64,000 nt of DNA from Herbidospora solisilvae (lineage in GTDB: Bacteria; Actinomycetota; Actinomycetes; Streptosporangiales; Streptosporangiaceae). Made by a program: the position numbers and the translations under genes. Numbering within the stretch: position 1 is the first letter of the stretch; every line of letters begins with the position of its first letter. The stretch lies in NCBI RefSeq assembly GCF_009901565.1, contig NZ_WXEW01000006.1:62001-126000 (forward strand), in the 5' to 3' direction. The notes beneath the pieces are model-generated. The model ran no database searches and was not told the origin of the DNA. It worked only from the letters and a program-made list of their open reading frames with translations. Below, in pieces: positions 8,308 to 17,432 of this stretch.

Positions 8308-9303
8308 ATGAGGCGCCTATTTGCGGGCCGGACGCTCATCGTGGGCGTGCTGGCCGCGTTGACTCTTTCGGCCTGCGGCACCGGCGAGCCCGACAACAGC
8401 GCCACCGGCGGTTCCGGCGGCCTGGAGAAGAGCGCGCTGACGATCGGCGTCGTGGCCGTGCCCGACGCCGCCCCCATCCAGATCGCCCTGGACCGCGGCT
8501 TCTTCAAGGAAGAAGGCCTCGACGTCAAGATCTCCGTCGAGGTCGGCGGCGCCGCCGCCACGCCCAAGCTCGTCGCGGGCCAGCTCGACGCCATGCTCGG
8601 CAACTACGTCGCGCTGTTCCTCGCGCAGCAGGCCGGCGCCGGCAAGTTCAAGGTGGTGGCCGACAGCTACCAGGCCGCCCCCGACAACTTCGTCATCATG
8701 GCCAAGGGTGACAACGCCGCCATCAACACCGCGGCCGACCTCGCGGGCAAGAAGATCGCCGTGAACACCCTGAACGCGATCGGCACCCTCGCGGTGACCG
8801 CGACCGCCAAGGTCGCCGGCGTCACGATCAACGAGAAGGAGCAGTACGTCCCCATGCCGCTGCCCGAGATGGGCGCGGCGCTGGAGACCGGCACCGTCGA
8901 CGCGATCTGGGTCGCCGAACCGTTCATCTCGGCCAACGCCAAGGCCGGCGCCAAGAAGGTCGCCGACAGCATGGCCGGCCCGCTGGAGAACTTCCCCATC
9001 GCCGGCTGGGTGATGACCGAGAAGTTCACCAGCGAGAACCCCAAGACGGTCGCCGCCTTCCAGCGCGCCCTGGCCAAGGCGCAGAACCTGGCCGCCTCCG
9101 ACCGCAAGGTCGTGGAGGAGGCGCTGCCGAAGTACACGAAGATCGACGCCGCCACCGCCGCCGTCATCGCGCTCGGCACCTACTCCACCTCGCTGAGCGA
9201 GGCCCGTCTCCAGCGGGTCGCCGACACGCTGACGGAGTACGGCATGATCCCGGCCGGCTTCGACGTGAAGGCCCTGATGACGTCGCCCGCCCCCGCGCAG
9301 TGA
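8308..9303 (+). CDS. NMT1/SsuA-type ABC importer substrate-binding lipoprotein
   Basis: A 331-aa secreted lipoprotein with signal sequence MRRLFAGRTLIVGVLAALTL and lipobox LSAC (Cys about residue 23). The mature part has the NMT1/THI5-SsuA fold: DAAPIQIALDRGFFKEEGLDV, VAGQLDAMLGNYVALF, and DLAGKKIAVNTLNAIG. This family binds nitrate, taurine or alkanesulfonates, pyrimidine precursors, riboflavin precursors and similar small molecules, so the ligand cannot be assigned. Start ATG follows AAGGAG by 9 nt. It is first in an operon with two permeases, an ATPase and an O-methyltransferase, between conservons 1 and 2. Confidence 0.88.
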   Translation: MRRLFAGRTLIVGVLAALTLSACGTGEPDNSATGGSGGLEKSALTIGVVAVPDAAPIQIALDRGFFKEEGLDVKISVEVGGAAATPKLVAGQLDAMLGNYVALFLAQQAGAGKFKVVADSYQAAPDNFVIMAKGDNAAINTAADLAGKKIAVNTLNAIGTLAVTATAKVAGVTINEKEQYVPMPLPEMGAALETGTVDAIWVAEPFISANAKAGAKKVADSMAGPLENFPIAGWVMTEKFTSENPKTVAAFQRALAKAQNLAASDRKVVEEALPKYTKIDAATAAVIALGTYSTSLSEARLQRVADTLTEYGMIPAGFDVKALMTSPAPAQ

Positions 9304-9307
9304 CGAC

Positions 9308-10090
9308 GTGCCGAAGGTAAACGGGGCGAGTCTGCTCCGCGGTCTCATCGGGACCGCGGGGCTGCTCGTCGTTCTGGAGGCGGCCGGCCGGCTGGGTGCG
9401 TGGGACACCGAGAGGCTGCCCCTCGTCTCCACCGTCCTGCTGCGGGCCGGCGAACTGCTGGCCGACCCCGAGTTCCTCGTCAGCGCCCGGTCGAGCCTGA
9501 CCACGTGGGCGCTGGCGCTGCTGGTGACGATCGCGATCGCCGTGCCGGCCGGGCTGCTGCTCGGCATGGTCAAACCCGCCGAGGTGGCGGTGCGGCCGCT
9601 GATCGAGTTCCTGCGGCCGATCCCCTCGGTCGCGCTGATCCCCCTGGTCATCCTGCTCTACTCGGAGACCACCCACATGCGGATCACGGTCGCGGTGTAC
9701 GCCGCCCTGTGGCCCGTGCTCATCAACACCATCTACGGCGTGCGCGACATCGACCCGCTGGCCAAGGAGACCCTGCGCAGCTTCGGCTTCGGTCCCGGAT
9801 CGGTCGCCTACCGGGTGGTGCTGCCGGGCGCCGCGCCCTTCATCGCCACCGGCATCCGGCTGGCCGCCTCGGTCGCGATCGTCCTGGTCGTGACGTCGGA
9901 ACTGATCGCCGGCGGCATCGAGGGCATCGGCGTCTACATCACCATCGCGGCGAGCGGCAACCGGCTCGACCTGATGATCGGCGCCACCATCCTGGTCGGC
10001 CTGTTCGGCATCCTGGTCAACGCGCTGCTCGTGGCCGGCGAGAACCGGTTGTTCCGGTGGCACCGCGCCAGAGCGGGGGCCGCCACGTGA
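9308..10090 (+). CDS. ABC importer permease (SsuC/TauC-type), first copy
   Basis: A 260-aa BPD_transp_1 integral membrane protein with about six TM helices. It carries the cytoplasmic EAA loop DIDPLAKETLRSFGFGPGSVAYRVVLPGAAPFIATGIR that contacts the ATPase. The GTG start is 4 nt after the lipoprotein stop. Its partner is the next permease, so the importer would be a heterodimeric channel. Both permeases resemble SsuC/TauC/ThiX proteins; the substrate remains unknown. Confidence 0.88.
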   Translation: MPKVNGASLLRGLIGTAGLLVVLEAAGRLGAWDTERLPLVSTVLLRAGELLADPEFLVSARSSLTTWALALLVTIAIAVPAGLLLGMVKPAEVAVRPLIEFLRPIPSVALIPLVILLYSETTHMRITVAVYAALWPVLINTIYGVRDIDPLAKETLRSFGFGPGSVAYRVVLPGAAPFIATGIRLAASVAIVLVVTSELIAGGIEGIGVYITIAASGNRLDLMIGATILVGLFGILVNALLVAGENRLFRWHRARAGAAT

Positions 10091-10878
10091 GACGAGCGAC
10101 CTCCGGCGTGCTCCGGTTCTGGATCGTGCCCGTGACGCTGGTGTTGTGGGAACTGCTCACCCGGATGGCCGGATCGCCGTTCTTCCCCCCGCCCAGCCGG
10201 ATCGCGGGCCAGTTCTACGACATGTGGCTGAGCGGCCCCGTCTCCCAGCTCCTGCTGACCGACAGCGCGCTCGACACCTTCGGGCCCAGCCTGGGCCGGC
10301 TGCTCGCCGGCTGGACCATCGCCGGCGTGCTGGGCATCGCCCTCGGGGTGGCCCTCGGCCGCATCCGCGGCCTGGCCGATTACACCGACCCGGTGCTGCA
10401 GTTCCTGCGTGCCCTGCCGCCGCCGCTGCTGGTGCCCATCTTCTTCGTGCTGTTCAAGGTCGGCACCCCCACGCAGCTCGCCGTCATCGTCTTCGGCGTC
10501 ATCTGGCCGGTGCTGGTCAACACGACCGACGGCGTCCGCGCGGTCGACAAGGGCTTCCTGGAGACCGCACGGGTCTTCCAGTTCAGCCGGTACGACATCC
10601 TCCGCCGCGTCATCCTGCCCTCGGCCATGCCGAAGATCTTCGCGGGCCTCCGGCTGAGCCTGTCGCTGGCGCTGATCCTGATGGTGGTGTCGGAACTCGT
10701 CGGCAGCAACAGCGGCATCGGCTACAGCCTGCTCTACGCGCAGCAGTCCTACGACTACGCCGGGGTCTGGGCGCACATCGTCCTGCTCGGCGTGCTCGGC
10801 CTGCTGTTCAACGCCCTGTTCCTCGTCGCCGAGGGCCGCGTCCTGTCCTGGCACGCCAACGCCAGGCGCAACGTTTAG
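10087..10878 (+). CDS. ABC importer permease (SsuC/TauC-type), second copy
   Basis: A 263-aa permease starting at the GTG overlapping the previous stop (GTGA, 4 nt), which indicates translational coupling. It has a signal-anchor first helix, PPPSRIAGQFYDMW, a series of hydrophobic helices, and the EAA loop AVDKGFLETARVFQFSRYDILRRVILPSAMPKIFAGLR. Two paralogous permeases in one SsuABC-like operon suggest a heterodimer, whereas classical SsuC acts as a homodimer. Confidence 0.88.
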   Translation: MRRATSGVLRFWIVPVTLVLWELLTRMAGSPFFPPPSRIAGQFYDMWLSGPVSQLLLTDSALDTFGPSLGRLLAGWTIAGVLGIALGVALGRIRGLADYTDPVLQFLRALPPPLLVPIFFVLFKVGTPTQLAVIVFGVIWPVLVNTTDGVRAVDKGFLETARVFQFSRYDILRRVILPSAMPKIFAGLRLSLSLALILMVVSELVGSNSGIGYSLLYAQQSYDYAGVWAHIVLLGVLGLLFNALFLVAEGRVLSWHANARRNV

Positions 10879-10887
10879 GAAGATCCG

Positions 10888-11664
10888 GTGCTTGAGTTAG
10901 TCGATCTGAGCCACACCTACGGCTCCTACCGGGCCATCGACCGCGTCAACCTGAAGGTCGCCCAGGGCGAGGTGGTCTGCATCGTCGGGCCGTCGGGCTG
11001 CGGCAAGTCGACCCTGCTGCGGTCGATCGCGGGGCTGATCAAACCCACCGGCGGCAACGTCCTGCTCGACGGCAGGCCCGTCGACGGCAGCCCCGAGAAC
11101 CTGGCCGTGGTCTTCCAGGACTACAGCCGCTCGCTCTACCCGTGGATGTCGGCGCTGGCCAACGTCGGCCTGCCGCTGCGCCGCCGGGGCCTGGACAAGA
11201 AGCGGCGCGAGGCCGCCGCCATGGCCGCCCTCGAACAGGTCGGCCTGGCCGGGGCCGCGGCCAAGTTCCCGTGGGAGATGTCCGGCGGCATGCAGCAGCG
11301 GGTGTCGATCGCCCGCGCGCTCGCCTACCAGCCGAAGCTGCTGCTGATGGACGAGCCCTTCGGCTCGGTCGACGCGCAGACCCGCGAGGAGCTGGAGGAC
11401 CTGACCCTCCGCGTCTGCGCCCACCACGGCATGACCATCCTGCTGATCACCCACGACGTCGACGAGAGCGTCTACGTCGGCGACCGCGTCGTGGTGCTCA
11501 GCAAGGCCCCGGGAACGGTGGTGGGCGACCTGCCCGTCCAGCTCCCCGGGCCGCGCGACCAGATCCACACCCGTGAACTCGACGCCTTCGTCCGGCTCCG
11601 CGCCGAAGTCGGCCGTCTCGTCCGCGGCATGACCCCTCACCGAAACGGAGTGGAGACCAGGTGA
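10888..11664 (+). CDS. ABC importer ATP-binding protein (SsuB/TauB-type)
   Basis: A 258-aa ABC ATPase that powers the neighbouring importer. Visible motifs are Walker A GPSGCGKST (about residues 34-42), Q-loop VFQDYSRSLYPW, signature MSGGMQQR, Walker B LLLMDEPFGSVD and the switch histidine in LLITHDVDE. GTG start, 9 nt after the permease stop. It overlaps the following methyltransferase gene by 4 nt, so all five genes probably form one transcript. Confidence 0.92.
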   Translation: MLELVDLSHTYGSYRAIDRVNLKVAQGEVVCIVGPSGCGKSTLLRSIAGLIKPTGGNVLLDGRPVDGSPENLAVVFQDYSRSLYPWMSALANVGLPLRRRGLDKKRREAAAMAALEQVGLAGAAAKFPWEMSGGMQQRVSIARALAYQPKLLLMDEPFGSVDAQTREELEDLTLRVCAHHGMTILLITHDVDESVYVGDRVVVLSKAPGTVVGDLPVQLPGPRDQIHTRELDAFVRLRAEVGRLVRGMTPHRNGVETR

Positions 11665-12668
11665 CCCAGAACGACCCGGCCGCCCCGGTATGGGAAGCGA
11701 TCTACGGGATCTCCCGCTTCGCCGCCCTCGCCACGATGGCGGAGCTGGGCTGCGCCGACCATCTCGCGGCCGGCCCGCTGACGGCTGACGTGCTGGCCGA
11801 GCGCTGCGGCGCCGACCCGCTGTCGCTGCACCGGACGCTGCGTGAGGTGGCGTCGATGGGCTTCCTGCGCACCGTCCCCGAAGGATACGAGCTCACCGAG
11901 TCGGGCCACCTGCTGCGCGAGGACGTGCCAGGTTCGGTCCGTTCGGCCGTGCGCATGGTCGGCGAGGAGGCCTTCTGGTACGCCATGGGCCGGCTCCCGC
12001 AGACGGTGCGCACCGGGAAGAGCGCCTTCAAGGAGAAGTTCGGCCACGTCTACGAGTACGTCGGCCGCAATCCCGAGATCGCGGTGCTGTTCGACCACTA
12101 CATGACGATCCGCGCCGAGCCCTTCGCCTCCGGCCTGGCCGACAACTACGACCTGAGCGGCGCCCGGAAGGTCATCGACCTGGGCGGCGGGCGCGGGCAC
12201 ATCCTGGGCGCGCTGCTCACGGCCAACCCGCACCTGCAGGGCGTGCTGTTCGACCTGGAGCGGGTGCTCGGCAACGGGCGGGACGCGCTCACCGAGGCGG
12301 GCCTCGCCGACCGCTGCGAGTTCGTCGTCGGCGACTTCTTCGCCGGCATCCCGAGCGGCCCGGACGTGTTCCTGCTGGCCAACGTCATCCACAACTGGAG
12401 CGACGAGGACAGCGTGCGGATCCTGCGCAACGTCCGGGCGGCCATGCCCGACGACGGACGGGTGCTGATCCTGGAGATCGTGCTGAGCGACGACGACTCG
12501 CCCCACGTGGGCAAGGACGGCGACATCCGGATGTTGTCGCTGTCGGGCGGCGGCATGGAGCGCACGCCCGCCGAGTATCAGACGCTGCTGGAGAAGAGCG
12601 GCCTCACCACGGCGCGGATCCTGCCGCTTCCCGGGTGGGCCAGCGTCATCGAGGCCGTACCCGTTTAA
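11661..12668 (+). CDS. SAM-dependent O-methyltransferase (plant/actinomycete small-molecule type)
   Basis: A 335-aa class I methyltransferase of the O-methyltransferase family 2 type (hydroxyindole, caffeate, polyketide OMTs). An N-terminal winged-helix dimerisation domain (residues about 10-85) is followed by the SAM fold: DLGGGRGHILGALL (motif I), LFDLERV, VVGDFFAGIPSGPDVFLLANVIHNWSDED (motifs II-III with the HNW catalytic region) and VLILEIVLSDDD. It is translationally coupled to the ATPase (GTGA overlap), so it probably modifies the imported compound or a product made from it. It ends convergently with cvnD of conservon 2. The substrate is unknown. Confidence 0.85.
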   Translation: MTQNDPAAPVWEAIYGISRFAALATMAELGCADHLAAGPLTADVLAERCGADPLSLHRTLREVASMGFLRTVPEGYELTESGHLLREDVPGSVRSAVRMVGEEAFWYAMGRLPQTVRTGKSAFKEKFGHVYEYVGRNPEIAVLFDHYMTIRAEPFASGLADNYDLSGARKVIDLGGGRGHILGALLTANPHLQGVLFDLERVLGNGRDALTEAGLADRCEFVVGDFFAGIPSGPDVFLLANVIHNWSDEDSVRILRNVRAAMPDDGRVLILEIVLSDDDSPHVGKDGDIRMLSLSGGGMERTPAEYQTLLEKSGLTTARILPLPGWASVIEAVPV

Positions 12669-12679
12669 GACGGGACCGG

Positions 12680-12710
12680 GGTCCCCGGCTAGCGCTGCCA
12701 GCCGGGGACC
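12680..12710. terminator. Bidirectional hairpin between O-methyltransferase and conservon 2
   Basis: A perfect 11-bp stem (GGTCCCCGGCT / AGCCGGGGACC) with a 9-nt loop lies in the 20-bp convergent gap and runs into the last codons and stop of cvnD2. There is no T-run on either side, so it is a strong-stem actinobacterial terminator candidate serving both strands. Confidence 0.6.
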
Positions 12711-13276
12711 GCGACCCGCATCGTCAAAGCGTGTTCCACCAGGGTGATGAGCGTGTTCTTCACCGAGTCACGGGACCGCGCGTCGGTGCGCACGATCGGG
12801 GTGTGCGGCGACAGCGACAACGCCTCGCGCACCTCGTTCTCCCCGTGGGGGAAGCTGCCGTCGAACCCGTTGATGCCGATCACGAAGGGGAGCTGCGCCT
12901 CCTCGAAGTAGTCGACGGCCGGGAAGCTGTCGGCGAGGCGGCGCGTGTCGACCAGCACGACGGCGCCGATGGCGCCCCGCACCAGGTCGTCCCACATGAA
13001 CCAGAAGCGGTGCTGACCGGGCGTGCCGAACAGGTAGAGGATCAGATCCTGGTCGAGCGACACCCGGCCGAAGTCCATCGCCACGGTCGTGGTGGTCTTG
13101 TGCGGGGTCAGGCCGACGTCGTCGATGCCCTCCGACGCGTCGGTCATCACCGCCTCGGTCGTGAGCGGCACGATCTCCGACACCGCACCGACGAATGTCG
13201 TCTTGCCGACGCCGAAGCCACCCGCCACGACGATCTTCGTCGAGGTCAGGCCCCGGCTAGAGCCTGCGAAGTCCAC
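12689..13276 (-). CDS. cvnD: Conservon 2 GTPase (CvnD)
   Basis: A 195-aa Ras/MglA-like GTPase, nearly identical over long stretches to the copies at 3.5 and 20.2 kb. P-loop GGFGVGKTT at about residues 19-27, switch II LFGTPGQHRFWFMWDD, and base-recognition motif NGFD. The N-terminus MDFAGSSRGLTSTK is the same as in copy 3. It is last in conservon 2 and overlaps cvnC by 20 nt. Its final codons are part of a strong hairpin. Like other CvnD proteins it lacks a lipidation CAAX-like tail, so membrane attachment would depend on its partners. Confidence 0.93.
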   Translation of the reverse strand: MDFAGSSRGLTSTKIVVAGGFGVGKTTFVGAVSEIVPLTTEAVMTDASEGIDDVGLTPHKTTTTVAMDFGRVSLDQDLILYLFGTPGQHRFWFMWDDLVRGAIGAVVLVDTRRLADSFPAVDYFEEAQLPFVIGINGFDGSFPHGENEVREALSLSPHTPIVRTDARSRDSVKNTLITLVEHALTMRVAVPGWQR

Positions 13277-13628
13277 TGAGCACCCTTTCCAACAAACCCA
13301 GATCCGGCTTACCCGCGTCGAGCTGCGGCTGGTGCACCTGCACCAGGCCCTCCGCCGCCATGTCGGCGATGACCACCCGCGTCACGCCCAGGGGCATGCG
13401 CAGCATTGCCGAGATCTCCGCGACCGACCTGACCTGACGGCAGAGCGACGTGATCGCCTGCCGTTCCGGGGGCATGGTCGAGAGGTCCACGTGCGCCGCT
13501 ATGACAGAGGAGACGAGTGCCTCCATGGCGAGCTGAACTCGCGGGGCCGTGCGCCCACCGGTCACCGCATAGGGGCGCACCAGCGAACTTTGCTCCGCCG
13601 GGGGCTCACCTGTCCAGCCGCCTGCCAC
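13257..13628 (-). CDS. cvnC: Conservon 2 DUF742 protein (CvnC)
   Basis: A 123-aa DUF742 protein with a GTG start and a good AGGAGG site 5 nt upstream. Conserved blocks: LVRPYAVTGGRTAPRVQLAMEALV, ITSLCRQVRSVAEISAMLRMPLGVTRVVIADM and DLGLLERVLSGLRRL. It is 19 nt after cvnB and overlaps cvnD by 20 nt, the same overlap as in the other two conservons. Its role in the complex is inferred from the family. Confidence 0.92.
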   Translation of the reverse strand: MAGGWTGEPPAEQSSLVRPYAVTGGRTAPRVQLAMEALVSSVIAAHVDLSTMPPERQAITSLCRQVRSVAEISAMLRMPLGVTRVVIADMAAEGLVQVHQPQLDAGKPDLGLLERVLSGLRRL

Positions 13629-13647
13629 GGCGACCTCCTAATCTCGA

Positions 13648-14070
13648 TCAACGGGGGTGGGAAGCCTGGAGCTCGGCGCGGACGGCCGGGGTCAGGACCT
13701 GACCCGCCCGCTCGACCAGCAGCGTCATCTGGTAGGCCACCAGACCCATGTCACAGTCGGCCGCGGCGAGCACGGCCAGACAGGAACCATCGCTGATCGA
13801 CATGATCAACAGCAGCCCACGCTGCATCTCGACCACGGTCTGCGTCACGGCTCCACCCTCGAAGACCCGCGAGGCGCCCTGCGTCAAGGAGATCAGCCCG
13901 GCGGCCACGGCCGCGAGCTGGTCGGCGCGGTCCTTCGGGAATCCCTCCGAGAACGCCAGGGGCAACCCGTCAGCGGAGACCACAACCGTGTGCGCCACGC
14001 CGGGCACGTTGTTCACGAAGTCTGTGATCAGCCAATTGACGCCGCGAGCGGCCTGGCTCATTTCCCTCAT
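13648..14070 (-). CDS. cvnB: Conservon 2 roadblock/LC7 protein (CvnB)
   Basis: A 140-aa roadblock/LC7 protein starting MREMSQAARGVNWLITDFVNNV, with PGVAHTVVVSADGLPLAFSEGF, the AAVAAGLISLTQGASRVFEGG helix and VAYQMTLLVERAGQVLTPAVR. It is overlapped 4 nt by cvnA and is the probable GTPase-regulating partner of CvnD2. It is very similar to the conservon 1 copy. Confidence 0.93.
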   Translation of the reverse strand: MREMSQAARGVNWLITDFVNNVPGVAHTVVVSADGLPLAFSEGFPKDRADQLAAVAAGLISLTQGASRVFEGGAVTQTVVEMQRGLLLIMSISDGSCLAVLAAADCDMGLVAYQMTLLVERAGQVLTPAVRAELQASHPR

Positions 14071-17000
14071 GCCTCATCCTTATCGGTCTCTTGACCCTGA
14101 CCCTGGGCGGGGTTTGCCCCGGGCCAACCCTGCTCCTCGCTGATGTCTCCCCTCGCCACCGCGCGGCCCTGGCGTACGCCGGCCTGGAAGCTGGCCAGGC
14201 GGTTGCGCACGCGATCGGGCGACAGCGACGGCGCGGGAGCCACCGGCACGGGAGCCGAGGACGCGGCCAGATCGGCCGAGCCCGGCACCAGGTTGGCCTT
14301 GGGCACCCGCTTCGGCAGGCCGGACGAGGTGATTCCGCCGAGTGAGGGCTCGGCCGCCGCCTGGGCGGCCTGCCAGCCGGCGTCCACCGCGGGGGACGAC
14401 CACGCGGTGCGCTCACCGGGGCTCTCGTCGTCACCGGGAACCTCGGGCTGGTCCGGCGCGCGCCGGAACCAGTCGGACTCCACGGCGGCGAAGATCGGCA
14501 GGAACTCGTCGATCTCGTCGAGGGGCGAGTTGCGGACCGCGGGAAGCGGTCCGGTGTTGTCGACATCAGGTTCGAAGGGCCCGCGCTGCGCGGGCGTGCC
14601 CGGCCAGGAACCGTTCTCGGCCGGTCCGCCGGGCCATGCGGGGGTGCCGACGCCGGGCGTCTGGCCCGGCCACGGCGTGTCGTTGGCACCCGGATGCGGG
14701 TAGCCGCCCGACGGGAAGCCGCCCATGGTGTGACCACCGGTGTCGAAGCCACCCCGCTGGTCGTAGGCGGGCGGCTCGAAGGCGCCGCTGTCGAGCGGGC
14801 CGCGGGCGAACGCGTTGCGGTCGAACGGACCGGTGTCGGTCGGGCTCGGACCGCCGCCGAACATCCGCGGGCCGGTGTCGAAGGAGCCCCGCTCCGGCAT
14901 GGGCGCGAAGGGGTCGCGCTCCGGCTGGTCGAAGGGGTTGCGCTGCGTGGCGGGCGGCCCTGCGGGGGGCCCGGCGGGAGGCAGGGTGTTGGCCGGGGGG
15001 TTGTCGAAGGGGTTGCGCTGCGGGAGCTGGCCGAACGAGGAGTCGAACGGCGTGCCCCCGGTGGTGCTGCCCCACGGGTCGGGCGGCCCGTCGCTGCCGA
15101 AGGGCCGGGGCGCCGTCTCGAACGGGGTCGGGCTGGCCAGCGCGGGCTGCTGCCCGAACGCGACGGGGGCCGGCGTGCCGAACGAACCGGTCGGCGAACC
15201 GGGCAGCCCGGGCTGGGCGTTGGCGGGCAGGCCCTGCTGCGGGGCGCCGGGGAAGGCGCCGGCGGGCTGGGCGAGCAGGCTCTCGGGCAGCAGCACCATC
15301 GCGGTGAGGCCGCCGACGTCCTGCTGGCGGAGCTGGACGCGGATGCCGTGGCGCAGGGCCAGGCGGCCGACCACGAACAGGCCCATCCGGCGCGACACCG
15401 ACACGTCGACGACCGGCGGGTTGGCCAGGCGCCAGTTGGCGGCGGCGAGCTCGTCGCCGGTCATGCCGATGCCGACGTCACTTACGGAGATCATCAGACC
15501 GCCGCCGTCGATGCGGTTGCTCGACACGGTGACGCGGGTCTCGCGCGGGGAGAAGGAGATGGCGTTCTCGACCAGCTCGGCGATGAGGTGGACGACGTCG
15601 TTGACGGACTGACCGACGACGGCCGCGCCCGACTGCACCTGGATGGCGACGCGTTCGTAGTTCTCGACCTCGGAGAGGGAGGCGCGGACGACGTCGACGA
15701 TCGGGACCGGCTGGCCCCAGCGGCGGGCGGGTTCCTGGCCGGCGAGGACCAGGAGGTTCTCGGAGTTGCGGCGCATGCGCGTCGCCAGGTGGTCGAGCTT
15801 GAACAGGTTGCCCAGTCGCGTCTCGTCCTGCTCGCCCTGCTCCAGGCCGTCGATGAGGGACAGCTGGCGTTCCACCAGCGTCTGGGTGCGGCGGGAGAGG
15901 TTGACGAACATCGAGTTGACGTTGCTCCGCAGGCGGGCTTCGTCACCGGCCAGCCGGATCGCCTCGCGGTGGACCTCGTCGAAGGCGCGCGCCACTTCAC
16001 CGATCTCGTCGGAGGTGGTGACGCCGATCGGGGTGACCACGGGCAGGTCGGCGGCCTCACCGGACTCGCGCAGCTTCTGGACCGTGTCGGGAAGCCGCGA
16101 ACCGGCGATCTCCAGCGCCTCGCGGCGCAGGCGGCGCAGCGGCCGGGTGAGCGAACCGGCGACCAGGGTGGTGATGACGAGGACCACGAGCAGCAGGACC
16201 ACGATCAGCACACCGGACACGATGGCGCTGCGCTGCTCGGCGTCCTGGAGGGTGACCGACTGGTTGACGACCGAGTCGCCGACCCGCTTCTCGACCTCGC
16301 GCATCAGGTCGATGGTCGCGGTGGTCGAGTCGAACCAGCGCTGCAGGTCGTCGTTGCGGGTGCGGTCGAGGTCCTGGATGGCTCCGTTGAACTGGCGGAG
16401 CTGGGCGAGGGCGGCGGCGCGCATCGAGTGGGCGCGCTCGGTCATCTCGCCCCTGACCGTCTGGCGGTAGAACGAGTTGTCGGCCGGCGAGGCCTCGCTC
16501 TGGAAGATCGCGAGCTCGGCGTCCTGCGAGCGGCCGGCGCTCAGGAAGTCGGACAGGTCGTCGTAGTCGAACCTGACGTTGCGCTGCTGCGGCCGGCTCG
16601 CGAGCGTGATGGCCAGCAGGCCGCGGCTCTTGGAGATGTCTTCTTTGGCGCGGGTGAAGGCGGCCAGGGCGGTGGTGTCGGCGAACAGGCGTTCGTCGGA
16701 GCCGGCGGAGCGGATCAGGTCTTCGTGGAGCGAGGTGAGCTCCGAGATCATCGTCGTGTACATCACGATGGCCGCTCGGGCGGGCACGCTGTCGTTCTCG
16801 AGGACGCCTTCACGGAGACCGGGCAGACCCCGGAGCCATCCGGCGATCTTCGCGGCCCGGCTGAGCACACGGGCCGAGTGGCTGGAGTCGAGCGACTGGA
16901 GCGTGGCAACCGCCTTGCCGGAAAGCACGTCGACGTCGCCCGAGACCTTCTGGACCTCGTCGAACCGGCTGTTCCTGCGGCCGTCCTGGATGAACAGGGC

Positions 17001-17303
17001 CGTGTAGTCACGTTCCTTGGCCAGCTCGTGGTTCAGCTCGTCGAGCTGGACCACGAGCCGCGCGACCTCGGTCAGTCTCCGGTACTCGGCGGAGGTGTTG
17101 ATCGCGGAGGTGAGCTGCACCGCCGCGAAGATGACACCGACCACCGTCGGGAGCAGGATCAGGGCGACGAGACGGGACCGCACCCGCCAGTTTCCCAGCC
17201 GCATGAACGCGGCCCCTGGAGCTTTGGCGGCGGGGGCGGGCGCCGCCTTCTCCTGCACGCCTGCCTCGATGCCGAGGCCACCTCTCGGGTCGTGCGTTGT
17301 CAC
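14067..17303 (-). CDS. cvnA: Conservon 2 sensor histidine kinase-like protein (CvnA)
   Basis: A 1078-aa membrane sensor. An N-terminal cytoplasmic segment is followed by TM1 (SRLVALILLPTVVGVIFAAV), a large extracellular NIT-like helical domain, TM2 (VSGVLIVVLLLVVLVITTLVAG), HAMP, and a dimerisation helix LFKLDHLATRMRRNSENLL. The HATPase domain shows LIAELVENAISFSPRET and VSDVGIGM. A Pro/Gly/Phe-rich tail of about 370 residues has RNPFD-type motifs (QRNPFDNPP, QRNPFDQPE) and ends with LSPDRVRNRLASFQAGVRQGRAVARGDISE. In the G1 box the usual DxGxG reads DVGIG, a functional variant. The start is GTG; the promoter should lie in the 129-bp gap before the glycosyltransferase gene. Confidence 0.9.
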   Translation of the reverse strand: MTTHDPRGGLGIEAGVQEKAAPAPAAKAPGAAFMRLGNWRVRSRLVALILLPTVVGVIFAAVQLTSAINTSAEYRRLTEVARLVVQLDELNHELAKERDYTALFIQDGRRNSRFDEVQKVSGDVDVLSGKAVATLQSLDSSHSARVLSRAAKIAGWLRGLPGLREGVLENDSVPARAAIVMYTTMISELTSLHEDLIRSAGSDERLFADTTALAAFTRAKEDISKSRGLLAITLASRPQQRNVRFDYDDLSDFLSAGRSQDAELAIFQSEASPADNSFYRQTVRGEMTERAHSMRAAALAQLRQFNGAIQDLDRTRNDDLQRWFDSTTATIDLMREVEKRVGDSVVNQSVTLQDAEQRSAIVSGVLIVVLLLVVLVITTLVAGSLTRPLRRLRREALEIAGSRLPDTVQKLRESGEAADLPVVTPIGVTTSDEIGEVARAFDEVHREAIRLAGDEARLRSNVNSMFVNLSRRTQTLVERQLSLIDGLEQGEQDETRLGNLFKLDHLATRMRRNSENLLVLAGQEPARRWGQPVPIVDVVRASLSEVENYERVAIQVQSGAAVVGQSVNDVVHLIAELVENAISFSPRETRVTVSSNRIDGGGLMISVSDVGIGMTGDELAAANWRLANPPVVDVSVSRRMGLFVVGRLALRHGIRVQLRQQDVGGLTAMVLLPESLLAQPAGAFPGAPQQGLPANAQPGLPGSPTGSFGTPAPVAFGQQPALASPTPFETAPRPFGSDGPPDPWGSTTGGTPFDSSFGQLPQRNPFDNPPANTLPPAGPPAGPPATQRNPFDQPERDPFAPMPERGSFDTGPRMFGGGPSPTDTGPFDRNAFARGPLDSGAFEPPAYDQRGGFDTGGHTMGGFPSGGYPHPGANDTPWPGQTPGVGTPAWPGGPAENGSWPGTPAQRGPFEPDVDNTGPLPAVRNSPLDEIDEFLPIFAAVESDWFRRAPDQPEVPGDDESPGERTAWSSPAVDAGWQAAQAAAEPSLGGITSSGLPKRVPKANLVPGSADLAASSAPVPVAPAPSLSPDRVRNRLASFQAGVRQGRAVARGDISEEQGWPGANPAQGQGQETDKDEA

Positions 17304-17432
17304 TGGCTTTTACAACCTCTCGCCTGTCACACCTGTTGCCCTCTATGGCACCAGAAATTGGAACACACTGTTACCAGATCAGCGAATTACGCCTGGCTCG
17401 CCGAATCGGACATTCAGTGCGATTGGTGCTTA

